Both the position numbers and the translations under genes were made by a program. DNA of 64,000 nt. It comes from Rhynchopus sp. YZ270_cl-10. Taxonomy: Eukaryota; Euglenozoa; Diplonemea; Diplonemida; Diplonemidae. The stretch is taken from contig OZ037858.1 of the NCBI GenBank assembly GCA_964035575.1, forward strand, positions 186,001-250,000, in the 5' to 3' direction. The notes beneath the pieces were generated by a model. It did not search any database. It was not told where the DNA came from and saw only the letters and a list, made by a program, of their open reading frames with translations. Positions 32,500-41,747 of this stretch are shown here, in pieces (position 1 is the stretch's first letter; each line of letters opens with the position of its first letter).

Positions 32500-32707
32500 C
32501 ACGACGGGACCCAATGACAAGTGACAAGTGAATCACTTGTCATTTCACTTGTCATAATATGACAAAAAAGTCACTTGTCATGACAAGTGACTTTCTATGG
32601 GGATACAGGCTATTTACTTGTCATTTACTTGTCATTTACTTGTCACCTTTTTCACTTGTCATTCACTTGTCATTTTCACTTGTCACTTGTCATTGGGTCC
32701 CGTCGTG
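32500..32707. mobile_element. 208-bp inverted-repeat element
   Basis: The ends are 32-bp perfect inverted repeats, starting CACGACGGGACCCAATGACA. The interior is built from direct and inverted copies of TCACTTGTCAT. No clear target duplication was found, since the flanking bases are themselves part of the inversion. It sits inside a copy of R1. The structure suits a foldback-type non-autonomous element or a hairpin expanded by replication slippage. Confidence 0.72.
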
Positions 32708-33032
32708 CATGCAGTCCTACATTCCATTTCGTTTACATCTGATACGGAAATATTAATTTTTACACGACAAAAAAAACTGATTCTGAGGTTTTGAGAGTCC
32801 TTAAGGTTGCATTTCCTTGCAATCAAAAAAGCTCACTATTTTTTGAGAAAGTTTTGCCCATCAAAAAGGACATACAAAAAGCGTTTGTTATTGAACACAA
32901 CAAAATAAATAGGGGCATGGGTGGTGGATGGTGGAGAGGGGGTGTGGAATAACAAAAAGAAAACTGAATTTGCACTTCGTGTCAGTATCGAGACACAACG
33001 GGTTGCTGTGCACAATACAGGGGTAATGGAAA

Positions 33033-33086
33033 GTTGACTTGAAATACAAAACCCTCTCATACCAGTGTACCTTGGTACACTGTCGC
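33033..33086 (+). repeat. short interspersed repeat R1
   Basis: GTTGACTTGAAATACAAAAC, CCTCTCATACCAGTGTACC, TTGGTACACTG. The stem CAGTGTACC/GGTACACTG is perfect here. The copy stops right after the hairpin, so R1 has short and long forms. Confidence 0.8.
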
Positions 33087-33302
33087 AAGAGTGTTTTGTT
33101 TAGAAATGAACACTTGCAGACAACACACAGCATCCCTCCCTCCCCCAGGGATTTACCAGGGTGTAAAAGCCTACACTCTCTCTGCTCCCTATTTTCAACG
33201 ATTCGCAATGCAAAACGTTGCCCTTTTTTCATTTTTTTTTTTCGTTCTGATTTAGTACAACATGGTATTTTAAAAAAATTCACAAAAAGATACAAAAGAC
33301 AC

Positions 33303-34790
33303 TCAGAGCATTGTCCTTCTCAATGGCGAGGCACCCATACCCATTCCTTCTTGTGCATAATGTTGGATAATTCCGCCAACATTTGGTGAGTAGGGGCTGA
33401 CTCGGGGCGGGGAGACTGTTCTGTGTGCTGTGGAAGGGTCGTGGTGAGAGAGGAACACGGGTGAGTGGACTGCGGGCGAGCCTGCCCGGGCTACACCAAC
33501 ACCGACACCACCCACCCCATACACCGGAGACACAGACCTCGCTACCGGTGTAGGTCCTGCCAGACGTGAATAATGATCCGCAAGCTGCTTCACCCTCCCC
33601 CAATCAATCGCACCCTCCCCTGTTCGCGGCGACGTCGACGGCGAGGCCAGCTCATTGACTGTCAACGGGGTTGCGTCTTCTCGTGTATTAAACGGCAGCG
33701 AATCTGCTACAGACAGACGCGACGACGCTCTGGGGCGCCCTCCTGCAGGCAGCGCTGTTTCATATGCAACAAACGGCGTCGCATGCGGGGCTCCTGGTGC
33801 ACCCCTTTCCACCGGCACATGCACCGGCACTACATCACACTTTTGCGGAGAACCTGGTGTATAATACGGCGTACTATGATGGCTCGGCGGCGTCACAATG
33901 GGAACATGCCGATGCCCTGTTAACGGACAAAACGGACTCTGTGACTGAGCCATACCACAATTCGGACAAATACGGTACTCTTGGTTGTACCGCTCATTTG
34001 CGACATACCCCACATAAGGGTTCTCCGGGGGCTCACTGCTGTTGTAGTTCTGATCCTCGATGTTCCCCATCAACTCCTTCGGCACCCCGCTCTGATGCTT
34101 CCCATATGCCTGCGTGATGGTGCGCCTTGCCTCCATCCTCCTCTGCTTCTCTGCTAGCTCCCGCCGCACCCCCTCTGGCAGCTGCACCTTCTCCTGCATG
34201 GCAGTCAACGCGCCGCTTGCATCAGGCGGGCTATTGTAGCGCACATCAGACAACGGAGAATGCACGCTACTGCTCGTGTCACCACCTACCCCTAGCCCCA
34301 TCGCGGCACGGCCGTCTTCAGATCCGCCACTACGCTTCTTTTTCCGCACCACCTTTTTTCTTTTCTTTTTAGGCTCGGGTTCGGAGGTAGGTTCGGCAGG
34401 GGTGGGGTCGGCGCCGACCTGAGAGGCGGAGGGTCCAACTGTCTGAACGTCGTCGTTTTCGTCTACCATGACAATAGATGCTGCAGCGCTTGCAGCAACA
34501 GAGGCTACCTGTGAAGCGGCAGGCTGGGAGACGAGGGAAACGGCTGCAGCGGAGCCTGCCTGGGAAGGGTGTGCGGAGGCGGTGTCGGGATTGCCAGATG
34601 CATCGGCAAGAGAGGCTGGTGCGGTAGCCGTTGCTGCGACAGCAGATGGTGCAACGGCGGCGGCTTCAGCAGCGCTCCCCGCTGCACTCCCTGCAACCAC
34701 ACTTCCTGCTGCGGCACTTCCCGCAACAGCACTACCCGGCGCAGCGCTCCCAGCAGCCACACTGCCGACAGCACTGCCCGCTGCGGACAT
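33303..34790 (-). CDS. low-complexity protein with CPNCG motif, unknown function
   Basis: A 495-aa protein. Residues 1-110 are Ala/Gly/Ser/Val-rich and repeat-like (GSAAAGS and variants). A strong nuclear-localisation-like basic cluster follows (PKKKRKKVVRKKKR, about residue 140). The middle has a possible zinc ribbon half (ICPNCG, then CPLTGH about 15 residues later). The C-terminal 200 residues are Ser/Pro/Gly-rich. I do not recognise a family; a nuclear or RNA-associated protein is a guess from the basic cluster. The ATG follows CCGTTTTTAAGCA, with a pyrimidine-rich stretch just before. An R1 copy lies about 160 nt upstream. Confidence 0.7.
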   Translation of the reverse strand: MSAAGSAVGSVAAGSAAPGSAVAGSAAAGSVVAGSAAGSAAEAAAVAPSAVAATATAPASLADASGNPDTASAHPSQAGSAAAVSLVSQPAASQVASVAASAAASIVMVDENDDVQTVGPSASQVGADPTPAEPTSEPEPKKKRKKVVRKKKRSGGSEDGRAAMGLGVGGDTSSSVHSPLSDVRYNSPPDASGALTAMQEKVQLPEGVRRELAEKQRRMEARRTITQAYGKHQSGVPKELMGNIEDQNYNSSEPPENPYVGYVANERYNQEYRICPNCGMAQSQSPFCPLTGHRHVPIVTPPSHHSTPYYTPGSPQKCDVVPVHVPVERGAPGAPHATPFVAYETALPAGGRPRASSRLSVADSLPFNTREDATPLTVNELASPSTSPRTGEGAIDWGRVKQLADHYSRLAGPTPVARSVSPVYGVGGVGVGVARAGSPAVHSPVFLSHHDPSTAHRTVSPPRVSPYSPNVGGIIQHYAQEGMGMGASPLRRTML

Positions 34791-34950
34791 TGCTTAAAAA
34801 CGGATGAAGAAAAGCGCACAACACCCCCCCCTCTGGGATGCAGGAACCGCAGTTATCCAACCCTCCTCCCCGCTCCCCCAGGAGTGTTTAAAAAGATGGG
34901 AGGAGGTGTGTGAGGGTGGGGTTGCCTTCTGTGATAAGGTTTTTTTAAGT

Positions 34951-35004
34951 TTGACTTGAAATACAAAAGCCCCTCTCGTGACGGTGTACCTTTGACCGGT
35001 CCCC
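34951..35004 (+). repeat. short interspersed repeat R1
   Basis: TTGACTTGAAATACAAAAGC, CCCTCTCGTGACGGTGTACC, then TTTGACCGGTCCCC. Part of the hairpin is deleted. It lies about 160 nt before the ATG of the 495-aa gene. Confidence 0.75.
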
Positions 35005-35274
35005 AAGAAGAGTGCGAAGTCCTAACAATATGCGGAAATTTGAGTGTGTCGGTCGTTGAGTGAGGAAAGGAAGGACTGGTGATAACAAATTATTCGCCCT
35101 TTCGAACATGATTTCTATCAAGAACGGTTTGATGTTCCTACTGTGTTGAGAAGAAGAAAAAAGGATGGTCTGGGCTTGAGTTTTTGTATTGCTTTTTTTT
35201 TGTTTTTTGCTTTTTTTTTGTATCGACAATCACTTTACGGTGATTGTCATTTGTGTTTGTTTCCCTTTTTTTTT

Positions 35275-35323
35275 GAAAACTTGGTTGTATTAGTGTAGAC
35301 ACCCGAGGATGAACTCCACTACT
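35275..35323 (+). repeat. short hairpin repeat R3
   Basis: GAAAACTTGGTTGTATTAGT, GTAGACACC, then CTCCACTACTAT. The same sequence recurs at 19906-19952 and 60863-60910. TAGTG-AG pairs with CT-CACTA. Confidence 0.75.
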
Positions 35324-35664
35324 ATACTGTTTTTTTTGCTCATCTCTTGATTTTGTATAACCGCCATTCGGACAGTCTCCACTATCCAGAAAAAAAACAC
35401 TCTCAATTTTTTTTTTGTGAACAATAATACGACGTTTGGTGTGGGGGTGGGAAAGCCTAAAAAAGAGGGGAAAAAAAATAAGGTATCATTGGTTGCGACC
35501 AGCTTCGTTTTCGGAGCGGGGTTTTTTTTCTTTTCTTTTGAATACCTCTGCCAGTCAATGGGAGGTAGTTGCTGGAACGGCATCAAAAAAAAGGGGGAAT
35601 AAAAGCCTTCTATAGATTTTTCCTTACAAAGAAAGCATACGAGGGGAGGGTAGCGGTGGCTATA

Positions 35665-35843
35665 TTGTGATAACTGTCAGTCATAATACATACCGTATTA
35701 TACAGTACAAAAATATCGTAAAAAAGGTCGAACTTCCTGAAAAATCCTGAAAAAATCCTGAAAAGGTCGAACATTATTACGGTAATACCCATCCCAATAC
35801 AGCTGTATTGTGTATTATGTATTATGATGGGCAATTATCACAA
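35665..35843. mobile_element. 179-bp TIR element flanked by TA (Tc1/mariner-like MITE)
   Basis: The inverted ends begin TTGTGATAA and match at 24 of 28 positions (through TCATAATACATA). TA flanks both sides (35663-35664 and 35844-35845). The interior holds AAGGTCGAAC twice and a tandem ATCCTGAAAA. It is too short to code. A TA duplication with AT-rich ends is typical of Stowaway/Tc1-mariner MITEs. Confidence 0.75.
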
Positions 35844-36123
35844 TATGGTTACCACCTAGGAGGACGTCTCCGAAACGAGCTGGGACTATCTTCACAGACC
35901 TTTCACAACCCAATGCAATGCTGCAACGCAAAGAGGGGGAAAAAAGAGAGAGAAACTTTGAAAGATGAAATCTGTTTCCATGTAATTCAATCACCTTCAA
36001 AGAGAAAATGACCATTTATTTTTTTGGATGACATCAAGCGGTCGACCCAAAACCAAAAATACGCCATTATCTTTGCATCCCCGAAGAAAAAACAACCCTG
36101 AGGATTTAAAAAAAAAAAGGTTT

Positions 36124-36203
36124 GTAAGATGAACTTAAGTCTCTCTTCTCTGTGCTTGGTCATCTATGTAAGATGATCCTTAGCATCTCGACTTAGTCAT
36201 CTT
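36124..36203 (+). repeat. tandem pair of R2 hairpins
   Basis: Two R2 copies side by side: GTAAGATGAACTTAAG...GCTTGGTCATC (36124-36166) and AAGATGATCCTTAG...CTTAGTCATCTT (36169-36203). Each folds into its own stem of about 10 bp. The second is the most perfect palindrome of the family. Confidence 0.75.
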
Positions 36204-36634
36204 GGGGGAAATAATATGGAAATTGTATTTGGAAGATGCACAGATGCCTCACTGGATGCAGGCATCGGGCCCTCCGCCGGGGTTTTTTTTTAAAAAATCA
36301 GATACACATTTGTGGAATGTGCTCAAAATAATAATAAAAAGTACACACACAAAGCGGTAGCGGTCAAAAAAAAGGGGGGGGGGAGTATAAAGGGGTCTTT
36401 TCGCAAAACAGCTTTATTTTTGAAATGGGGAGAAATGGAGCTGTAGGTGGCAATAGGTAAAAAAAATCTACCTAGGGTGGAGGGTTTTGAAGGGAGAAAA
36501 AAAAAAAAGCCAAAAATTTGAAAACTATGGTGGGTTTTGGTGTGAACAGAAAGGTCATTTCCGCTCTGTTCGACAAATCATTACACCATCACATTTTTTT
36601 TTTTTTTGTGCGCACACAGATGCACTCAAAAATT

Positions 36635-38548
36635 TCAGTCCCACCTGCTTGTAATGTAGAGCTGGAATCCGGTGATCAGACCGTGCGCTTGTCCCCTGTT
36701 TGTGATACGGAGGCTCCACTTTCCGTTGACTGTGTCGTCGCGGGAGATGGACCCGAACATGGGCTTCTCGGATGCGATGGCTTCCGTAGGTGTAGCCTCG
36801 CCGTCGTAGAAGGTTGCTGTTGAACCGTTGGGGTCGGAGAGCACGATGGTGAGGCCGTTTTGGTTCGTCACTGCAGATGCGTCGAGGGTCAGGACGATGT
36901 CTTCTGGCACCGACGCAAGCCCGTTCACGACGAAGAAGATCTCTTCGGTTGTGGTCTCTGCCGGCATGTTGACCTGCACAAGGTGCGCCGGGGGTGTGAA
37001 CGTTGCCCCCATCCACAACGGTCTGCAGTTCCCCTGGGTAGCCCCGGGGAAGGTCATCCCTGCGCAAAGAAGACCCTCCTCACAGAACATCTCAAACCCG
37101 CACGATGCACCTTGCCCTGGAATGGAGGCCAGAGAGATGCACTTTCCGCTGGACACAATACCGTCGAAAGGAATTCCCCTGCAAACGTTGTCCCCCGCAC
37201 AGTGGTCGTCAGAGTAGCATCCGAAAGAGATGATGTAGATTTTGAAGAAAGACAACTCCGCACCGTCGAAGCCTGGAATCTGAAGCAGATCGTTGATGGT
37301 GCAGAGGGGGCGTGCTGCGACGATGGCGTCGGCAACCTCAGGGTGCTCCGGAAGGATGTTGACAACCTGCGTCATGGTCTTCGCCGTTTCATGGTTTGCT
37401 GCAACCAGAATACGGTAGGCCTCCTCATCCGTCAGCTCCACCCCTCCGTACACCCCACCCTGCGGCGCATTGACGCCACACCCATCAGAGAGGCACACCT
37501 CCTCACCCATGCACCCAAACCCACCAGCTTCATCCTTCCCAAACGCCACCCACGGGGAAGCAATCGAAGTGAATCCATTTGGCGCGCCGTTTGTCGAAAT
37601 CGCCTTTCTCCGGATGGTCACAACCTCCAAAAAGGACGACGCCATAGGAAGCGAACCGATCATATCAATGGTACCCGAGGCTTCAATCAACGCAACAGCG
37701 TCGTTTCCATTGAAATCAAGGTTTCCAACAACGATGCGGACTCCTGGTGCAACACCGGTCAAAAGGTCGACTGCTCCAGAGTGCGCAACAATAAGCACCT
37801 CACCCTCCTCAAGGCTTCCACTGTTAATCTCAATCTCCCTGTCAATGTTCTCCCCCGAACGGTACACCGCGACGACCACCGGGTTGGCCACAAAATCCCA
37901 TGCTGCGTTGCCAACATTCCCAATCTCAACCGCCTTGTTGTTGAACGACCCCTCCATGTACTCTGTGAAGAGCAGCTTCGGTGTGGTGCACGGTGCAGTG
38001 GTTCCGATACAGCCGAATCCACTGAACGCATCCGACTCAAATGCAACCCATGGTGCGGCAATGCAAGGAAACCCGGCAGGTCTCGTTGCGGTGTCGGTGT
38101 GGTCCTTTCTGATGGTAACGTCTTTGAGCCATGAGGACGTCATCGGGAGGGCTCCGATCATGTCTTTGATAGTTCCGGTGGCAACATCGAGGAGTGCCAC
38201 GGTGTCGTCACCGTTGAAGTTGAGTGCAGCGTCCACCACGACATGAACGTCAAGAAGTTGTGGGGAAGACAGAAGCTCTGATGCACCAGGGTTGGCAACA
38301 ACAAGCACCTTGTTCGGAAGGAGCAATCCAGAATCGATCAGAATCTGACGATCCATCCGCTCAGAATCCCCAGAACGGAAGATCACAACAGAGCGCGGTT
38401 CTACGGCGAAGTCATGCGGGGCAGACCCCACATTCGCAATCTCTACTGCCTTGTTGTAACCAGACCCCTCCATGTATTCCGTAAACGTCAATTCTGCCTG
38501 AACCTTCATTGCGAAGGCCAGACAGGCGAAAACAGCCTGCCGGTACAT
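36635..38548 (-). CDS. secreted LTD-LTD-HhH-P-domain protein
   Basis: A 637-aa intronless protein with a signal peptide (QAVFACLAFAMKVQA). Two lamin-tail-type (LTD) domains of about 165 residues follow, each with FTEYMEGS.NKAVEI.NVG and ...DMIG.LPM.SS...VTIR motifs. Next is a stretch of about 90 residues resembling a ComEA-type helix-hairpin-helix (INDLLQIPGFDG), then a Cys-rich module of about 65 residues, then a C-terminal proprotein-convertase P domain-like beta sandwich (LSDPNGSTATFY...WSLRITNRG). Secreted LTD and HhH domains are common in bacterial extracellular nucleases, but no nuclease motif is visible here. It may bind extracellular DNA or other polymers; that is inference. The ATG lies 21 nt after CCTCAATTCAG, a good acceptor. 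Confidence 0.82.
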   Translation of the reverse strand: MYRQAVFACLAFAMKVQAELTFTEYMEGSGYNKAVEIANVGSAPHDFAVEPRSVVIFRSGDSERMDRQILIDSGLLLPNKVLVVANPGASELLSSPQLLDVHVVVDAALNFNGDDTVALLDVATGTIKDMIGALPMTSSWLKDVTIRKDHTDTATRPAGFPCIAAPWVAFESDAFSGFGCIGTTAPCTTPKLLFTEYMEGSFNNKAVEIGNVGNAAWDFVANPVVVAVYRSGENIDREIEINSGSLEEGEVLIVAHSGAVDLLTGVAPGVRIVVGNLDFNGNDAVALIEASGTIDMIGSLPMASSFLEVVTIRRKAISTNGAPNGFTSIASPWVAFGKDEAGGFGCMGEEVCLSDGCGVNAPQGGVYGGVELTDEEAYRILVAANHETAKTMTQVVNILPEHPEVADAIVAARPLCTINDLLQIPGFDGAELSFFKIYIISFGCYSDDHCAGDNVCRGIPFDGIVSSGKCISLASIPGQGASCGFEMFCEEGLLCAGMTFPGATQGNCRPLWMGATFTPPAHLVQVNMPAETTTEEIFFVVNGLASVPEDIVLTLDASAVTNQNGLTIVLSDPNGSTATFYDGEATPTEAIASEKPMFGSISRDDTVNGKWSLRITNRGQAHGLITGFQLYITSRWD

Positions 38549-39125
38549 AGTGTTGTAAAAAGTTGTGTTCTGAATTGAGGAGTTAAAAAAGGGGATGAAA
38601 TGAGGGGCTGGGGGTGGAGAAATAGAAACTTAACACTCATCACACGATAAAACCCATGGGAGAGGTTGTGGTGAAACGCACACACCTGGTGAGGAGTGGC
38701 TCTGCAGCGCGGTTCGTCCCTAGAACTGCAAAGTGTGTTCAAAGTGCGTTGTTTCTATTTCCTCCTTCATTTCATGAGGTGACAGAAAAAAAAAGGCCTT
38801 TTTATTAACCGTCTAACTAATGTTGTCTCGCTTCCGGTTTGACTGTCTTTTTTCTCGCCCCCCCCTCCCCAAAAACCTATTTTCGAATCGCTCGAACAAC
38901 GAAAAAAAAAGAAAACGCATGAAAATGTAAACCGATCCATTCAGTGGGTGCCCCTCAGGTGCGTTGGAAATGGAAACGCGTCGACCGAGCGTTCTTTGCT
39001 TTTTCGTTGAAAGAAAACGGGTGGCAGAATGCACCCTAGTACCCTATCAAGAATAAGTAGTGCTGCAGCAACTGTGGTGGGTGTGTGTGGGGTTTTTGTG
39101 ATATCGACAAAGTAATTGACTGTCT
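38549..39125. other. gene-free spacer
   Basis: The 5' flank of the LTD gene and the 3' flank of mL49. Homopolymer runs only; no interspersed repeat copy was recognised. Confidence 0.5.
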
Positions 39126-40107
39126 TTAAGAAGAAACATTAGATTCATATACTTTCAGTTCACAGCATTGAAAGTATTTGAGAGGGTCAACACATGCACC
39201 AATAAACATTGAAACAAGCTTCGGGCTCGTAGTTAGCCGCTTTGGACGTGAAGAGAAAGCTTGAGTTGCATCTCTATCAAGGAAGTGAACACATACCCTC
39301 CCCACATCGTAACTCGCCTTGTGTATTTCAACTCGGTCACGACGCACGGTGATTCTTTTGTTAGGGAGAAGCGCGCGCAGGTCCTCTGCTAGCGCGTGCT
39401 TGTCACCACTGATGTTCAGGATGTGCATGGCAGAACGGCGGAATCTGATTTTGGTTATATTTTGATAGTAGAAAACAGTGATTCCCGGTGTAAAAGGGTA
39501 CAGTGCACCATGCTCTCGAGGTTACCATCTGATTTAAAATACCCCTCACTTTCGTTGTATTAGTTTGATAGATTGGGATAGTGCTCCAACCGGAGACTGT
39601 TGTAAATCAAAGTACATACTGCGACTTAAACTGCATCGTCAACGGCAGTTTCCCCATATGTGTCCGGATCACAGCGTAGGGCAGGTCTTCATTCCCCTGG
39701 ACGGGCCCAAGAGGCTCAAGGTATCCGGATGGGTTCGGACTAATTATGCTTTCGAAGGGGTGTAGTTTCCATTGGAGATGGCTGTTTTGGATGTGTTCAT
39801 AGAGCTGTTGGTTGGGGAGGAACTTCCAGGACTGGGGGACGGGCTCGCCGTTGACAGACAGATAGCAAGGGTCTATGTTGCGCGGTACGGGGAGGGCGTC
39901 CGAGATGGGCAGCACGGCCTGCTTCAGTGCGTACTCGAAGGGGCTCAGCTCCGTGTCGGGTGTCTTCGCATCGATGCGTTCCAAGCCCTGGCTCAACCGT
40001 GTATACGTTTCACTGATCTCCGGCCGCTTGTGATGCAAATTTTCCGTTTGTTCTTTATGATATAAATCCCAAAACCAATGCGATTTATTCACCGTGCGCC
40101 TTAACAT
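39126..40107 (-). CDS. mitochondrial ribosomal protein mL49 (2 exons)
   Basis: Two separate frames form one gene. Exon 1 (40107-39620) ends LPLTMQFKSQ and exon 2 (39444-39126) starts FRRSAMHILNISGDKHALAE. The 175-nt intron (donor GTATGT, acceptor AATCAG) keeps phase; the product is 268 aa. The C-terminal about 110 residues match the mL49/IMG2 pattern: PYAVIRT...GKLPL, then an ISGDKHALAEDLRALL segment, then a final strand-helix (HKASYDVGRVCVHFLDRD). The N-terminal about 130 residues are lineage-specific. I chose the ATG at 40107 because it starts a basic targeting-like peptide (MLRRTVNKSH). A polypyrimidine tract plus CCAAG ends about 35 nt upstream. Confidence 0.85.
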
Positions 40108-40535
40108 TTGTGTATTGTTTTGTCGTACAAAACTCACCTTGGAAAGGAGGGATAATGGGGAGGGGAGAAGGGGGATGATTGCAGAGGTAAATGGGTAGGT
40201 CTGGGTGGGTGGGGGTCTTTGTTTTTGGAAAATTGTTTGGAACATTTTGGAGAGATGTGCCCCCAAGAGAGGGGGCACATCACTCCCTCCTGTGGCCACG
40301 GGACACATCGATGGAACACAAATAGAAAGCACGCGAGTGGCACGAACAGGGGAACTTTTTTTTGCGGAAAAATAAAAAAAAAGAAAAAGGAAAAATGTCG
40401 ATAAAAAACAGCGACGGAAAAAGAAAAATGAAAAGAAAACAATGTGGAATTGCGGCGACGGATGTTCGTTTCGTGTTCATCTTGGTTGCATACGTCGGGT
40501 CAATTTAAACGGCTCCGAGCCAGCGCATGGTGCGC
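40108..40535. other. gene-free spacer
   Basis: Pyrimidine-rich 5' flank of mL49 on the coding strand and AT-rich 3' flank of the cathepsin gene. Nothing else is seen. Confidence 0.5.
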
Positions 40536-41504
40536 TTAGACAACCGGGTGGCACGGGGAGTTCTTGAGGAGGCACTGGTTGGTGCCACGGGCAAGGCGGA
40601 TGTATCCAGACTCTCCCCAGCCAGATGCCCAGGAGTTCTTCACGATCCAGTAGTCGGGGGTCACTCCGACGGCGAGGACTCCGTGGTCAAGCTGGCGGGA
40701 CTCGCAGTTGTCCATCACTCCACCCTGGTACGTCTGCCACGAGGTCGCGTCAACGGCGATCGAGATCGGTCCGTTGGTCATCATCCAGGTCGCCATCTCG
40801 TCCTCGTCGTGGGCAAGGTCCTTGAAGCTGGTGATGGTGGAGCCGACCTTCATCGACGACTCGTACTTGCAGCTTCCGGTGATTCCTCCTCCGCTGGTGT
40901 ACGGGTAGGCCTCCTCAGTCACGATCTCTCCGTTGTGGTTGTCCAGAAGCCACTGGAACGCGTTGTCCATCAGACCTCCGTTGCATCCGGCGTCGACCTT
41001 GTCGCACGACACAAGCTCCTGCTCGGACACCGAGGTCAGGGTGTTGTCCTTCGACCACTGTCCCTCAATTCCTCCGGTCGAGGAGAACGCCCAGCACGAT
41101 CCGCACTGTGCCTGGTTCTTCACGTGAGTCACACGGTTCTGGGTCCTCCAGTCCACGGAGTCGGCCTTCACCTTCAGGATCTGGGACTCGGTGTACTGCG
41201 ACTTCGGGGACTCCTTGGCGGGCACGCTCAGGGTGTGGTACGCCTTGAACTCCTCCTCAGTCAGGTCGGTGAACTGGTTCATTCCGTGGCGGACTCCGGT
41301 CTTGGATCCGGCCTCACGCTCAGCAGCCTTCAGCATGTTCTTCTTGAAGACGGCACGGCGGGCAGACTCGTCGGCACCGCTGTACTTCTTGTTGTAGGTC
41401 TGCTTGAAGTTGGCCCACAGGAGGCCCTCGTTCATCTCCACGTACGACGCGGGCAGGGCAGTCGAGGCTGCCGCCATGGCGAGCACAGACAGAGCGGTCT
41501 TCAT
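40536..41504 (-). CDS. cathepsin L-like cysteine protease (C1A)
   Basis: A 322-aa preproenzyme. The signal peptide is MKTALSVLAMAAASTALPA. The I29 prodomain has the ERFNIN-like pattern followed by GMNQFTDLTEEEF. The mature domain starts near DSVDWRTQ. The catalytic Cys is in QCGSCWAFS, the His in LDHGVLAVG and the Asn in IVKNSWASGWGESGYIRL, and the GCNGGLMDNAF motif is present, so the enzyme looks active. The family works in lysosome-like compartments or is secreted. There is no C-terminal extension of the trypanosome cruzipain type. The frame is open upstream of this ATG, but the signal peptide and a CACACCCCACAG acceptor 23 nt upstream fix the start. No intron; codon use is strongly biased, suggesting high expression. 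Confidence 0.95.
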   Translation of the reverse strand: MKTALSVLAMAAASTALPASYVEMNEGLLWANFKQTYNKKYSGADESARRAVFKKNMLKAAEREAGSKTGVRHGMNQFTDLTEEEFKAYHTLSVPAKESPKSQYTESQILKVKADSVDWRTQNRVTHVKNQAQCGSCWAFSSTGGIEGQWSKDNTLTSVSEQELVSCDKVDAGCNGGLMDNAFQWLLDNHNGEIVTEEAYPYTSGGGITGSCKYESSMKVGSTITSFKDLAHDEDEMATWMMTNGPISIAVDATSWQTYQGGVMDNCESRQLDHGVLAVGVTPDYWIVKNSWASGWGESGYIRLARGTNQCLLKNSPCHPVV

Positions 41505-41747
41505 TTTGTTGGTTTGTTGAATATAGTTCTGTGGGGTGTGCTTTGATGGGAGGGGTTTACGACCACACGCAGTACAAAAACAACACCCCCCTATTGGTCT
41601 CAACATTATATCCTCACAGCCCCACCTCCCAAACCACCCACTTGAGGTGGAAACCCCTCACAATCTATCCAAACCGGGTTAGGCACACACACAATTATTT
41701 CCCCCCCTCCTTTCCCCCCCCCACAAAGTCGACCACACTTCACTTTT

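Larger units (their letters stand above)
30801..33302. other. 2.5-kb gene-free spacer with several repeat types
   Basis: R1 copies at 31117-31203, 32417-32490 and 33033-33086; R3 at 32039-32074; R4 fragments at 31287 and 32088; an (AC)n run, a short tandem array and a 208-bp inverted repeat (listed separately). A plus-strand frame at 31269-31541 (90 codons, Lys/Glu-rich) has no counterpart I know and starts at an R4 fragment. Confidence 0.55.
34791..36634. other. 1.8-kb gene-free spacer with R1, R2, R3 and a TA-flanked MITE
   Basis: R1 at 34951-35004, R3 at 35275-35323 and 35348-35388, a MITE at 35665-35843, a tandem pair of R2 hairpins at 36124-36203, and an R4 fragment at 36239-36270. No coding frame is seen. 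Confidence 0.6.

Noticed and set aside
36860-38134. 424-codon plus-strand frame
   Set aside because: Antisense shadow of the LTD gene; composition is unlike a protein and no domain is seen.
40527-41546. 339-codon plus-strand frame
   Set aside because: Antisense of the cathepsin gene, whose catalytic motifs are unmistakable on the minus strand; strong codon bias leaves the other strand open.
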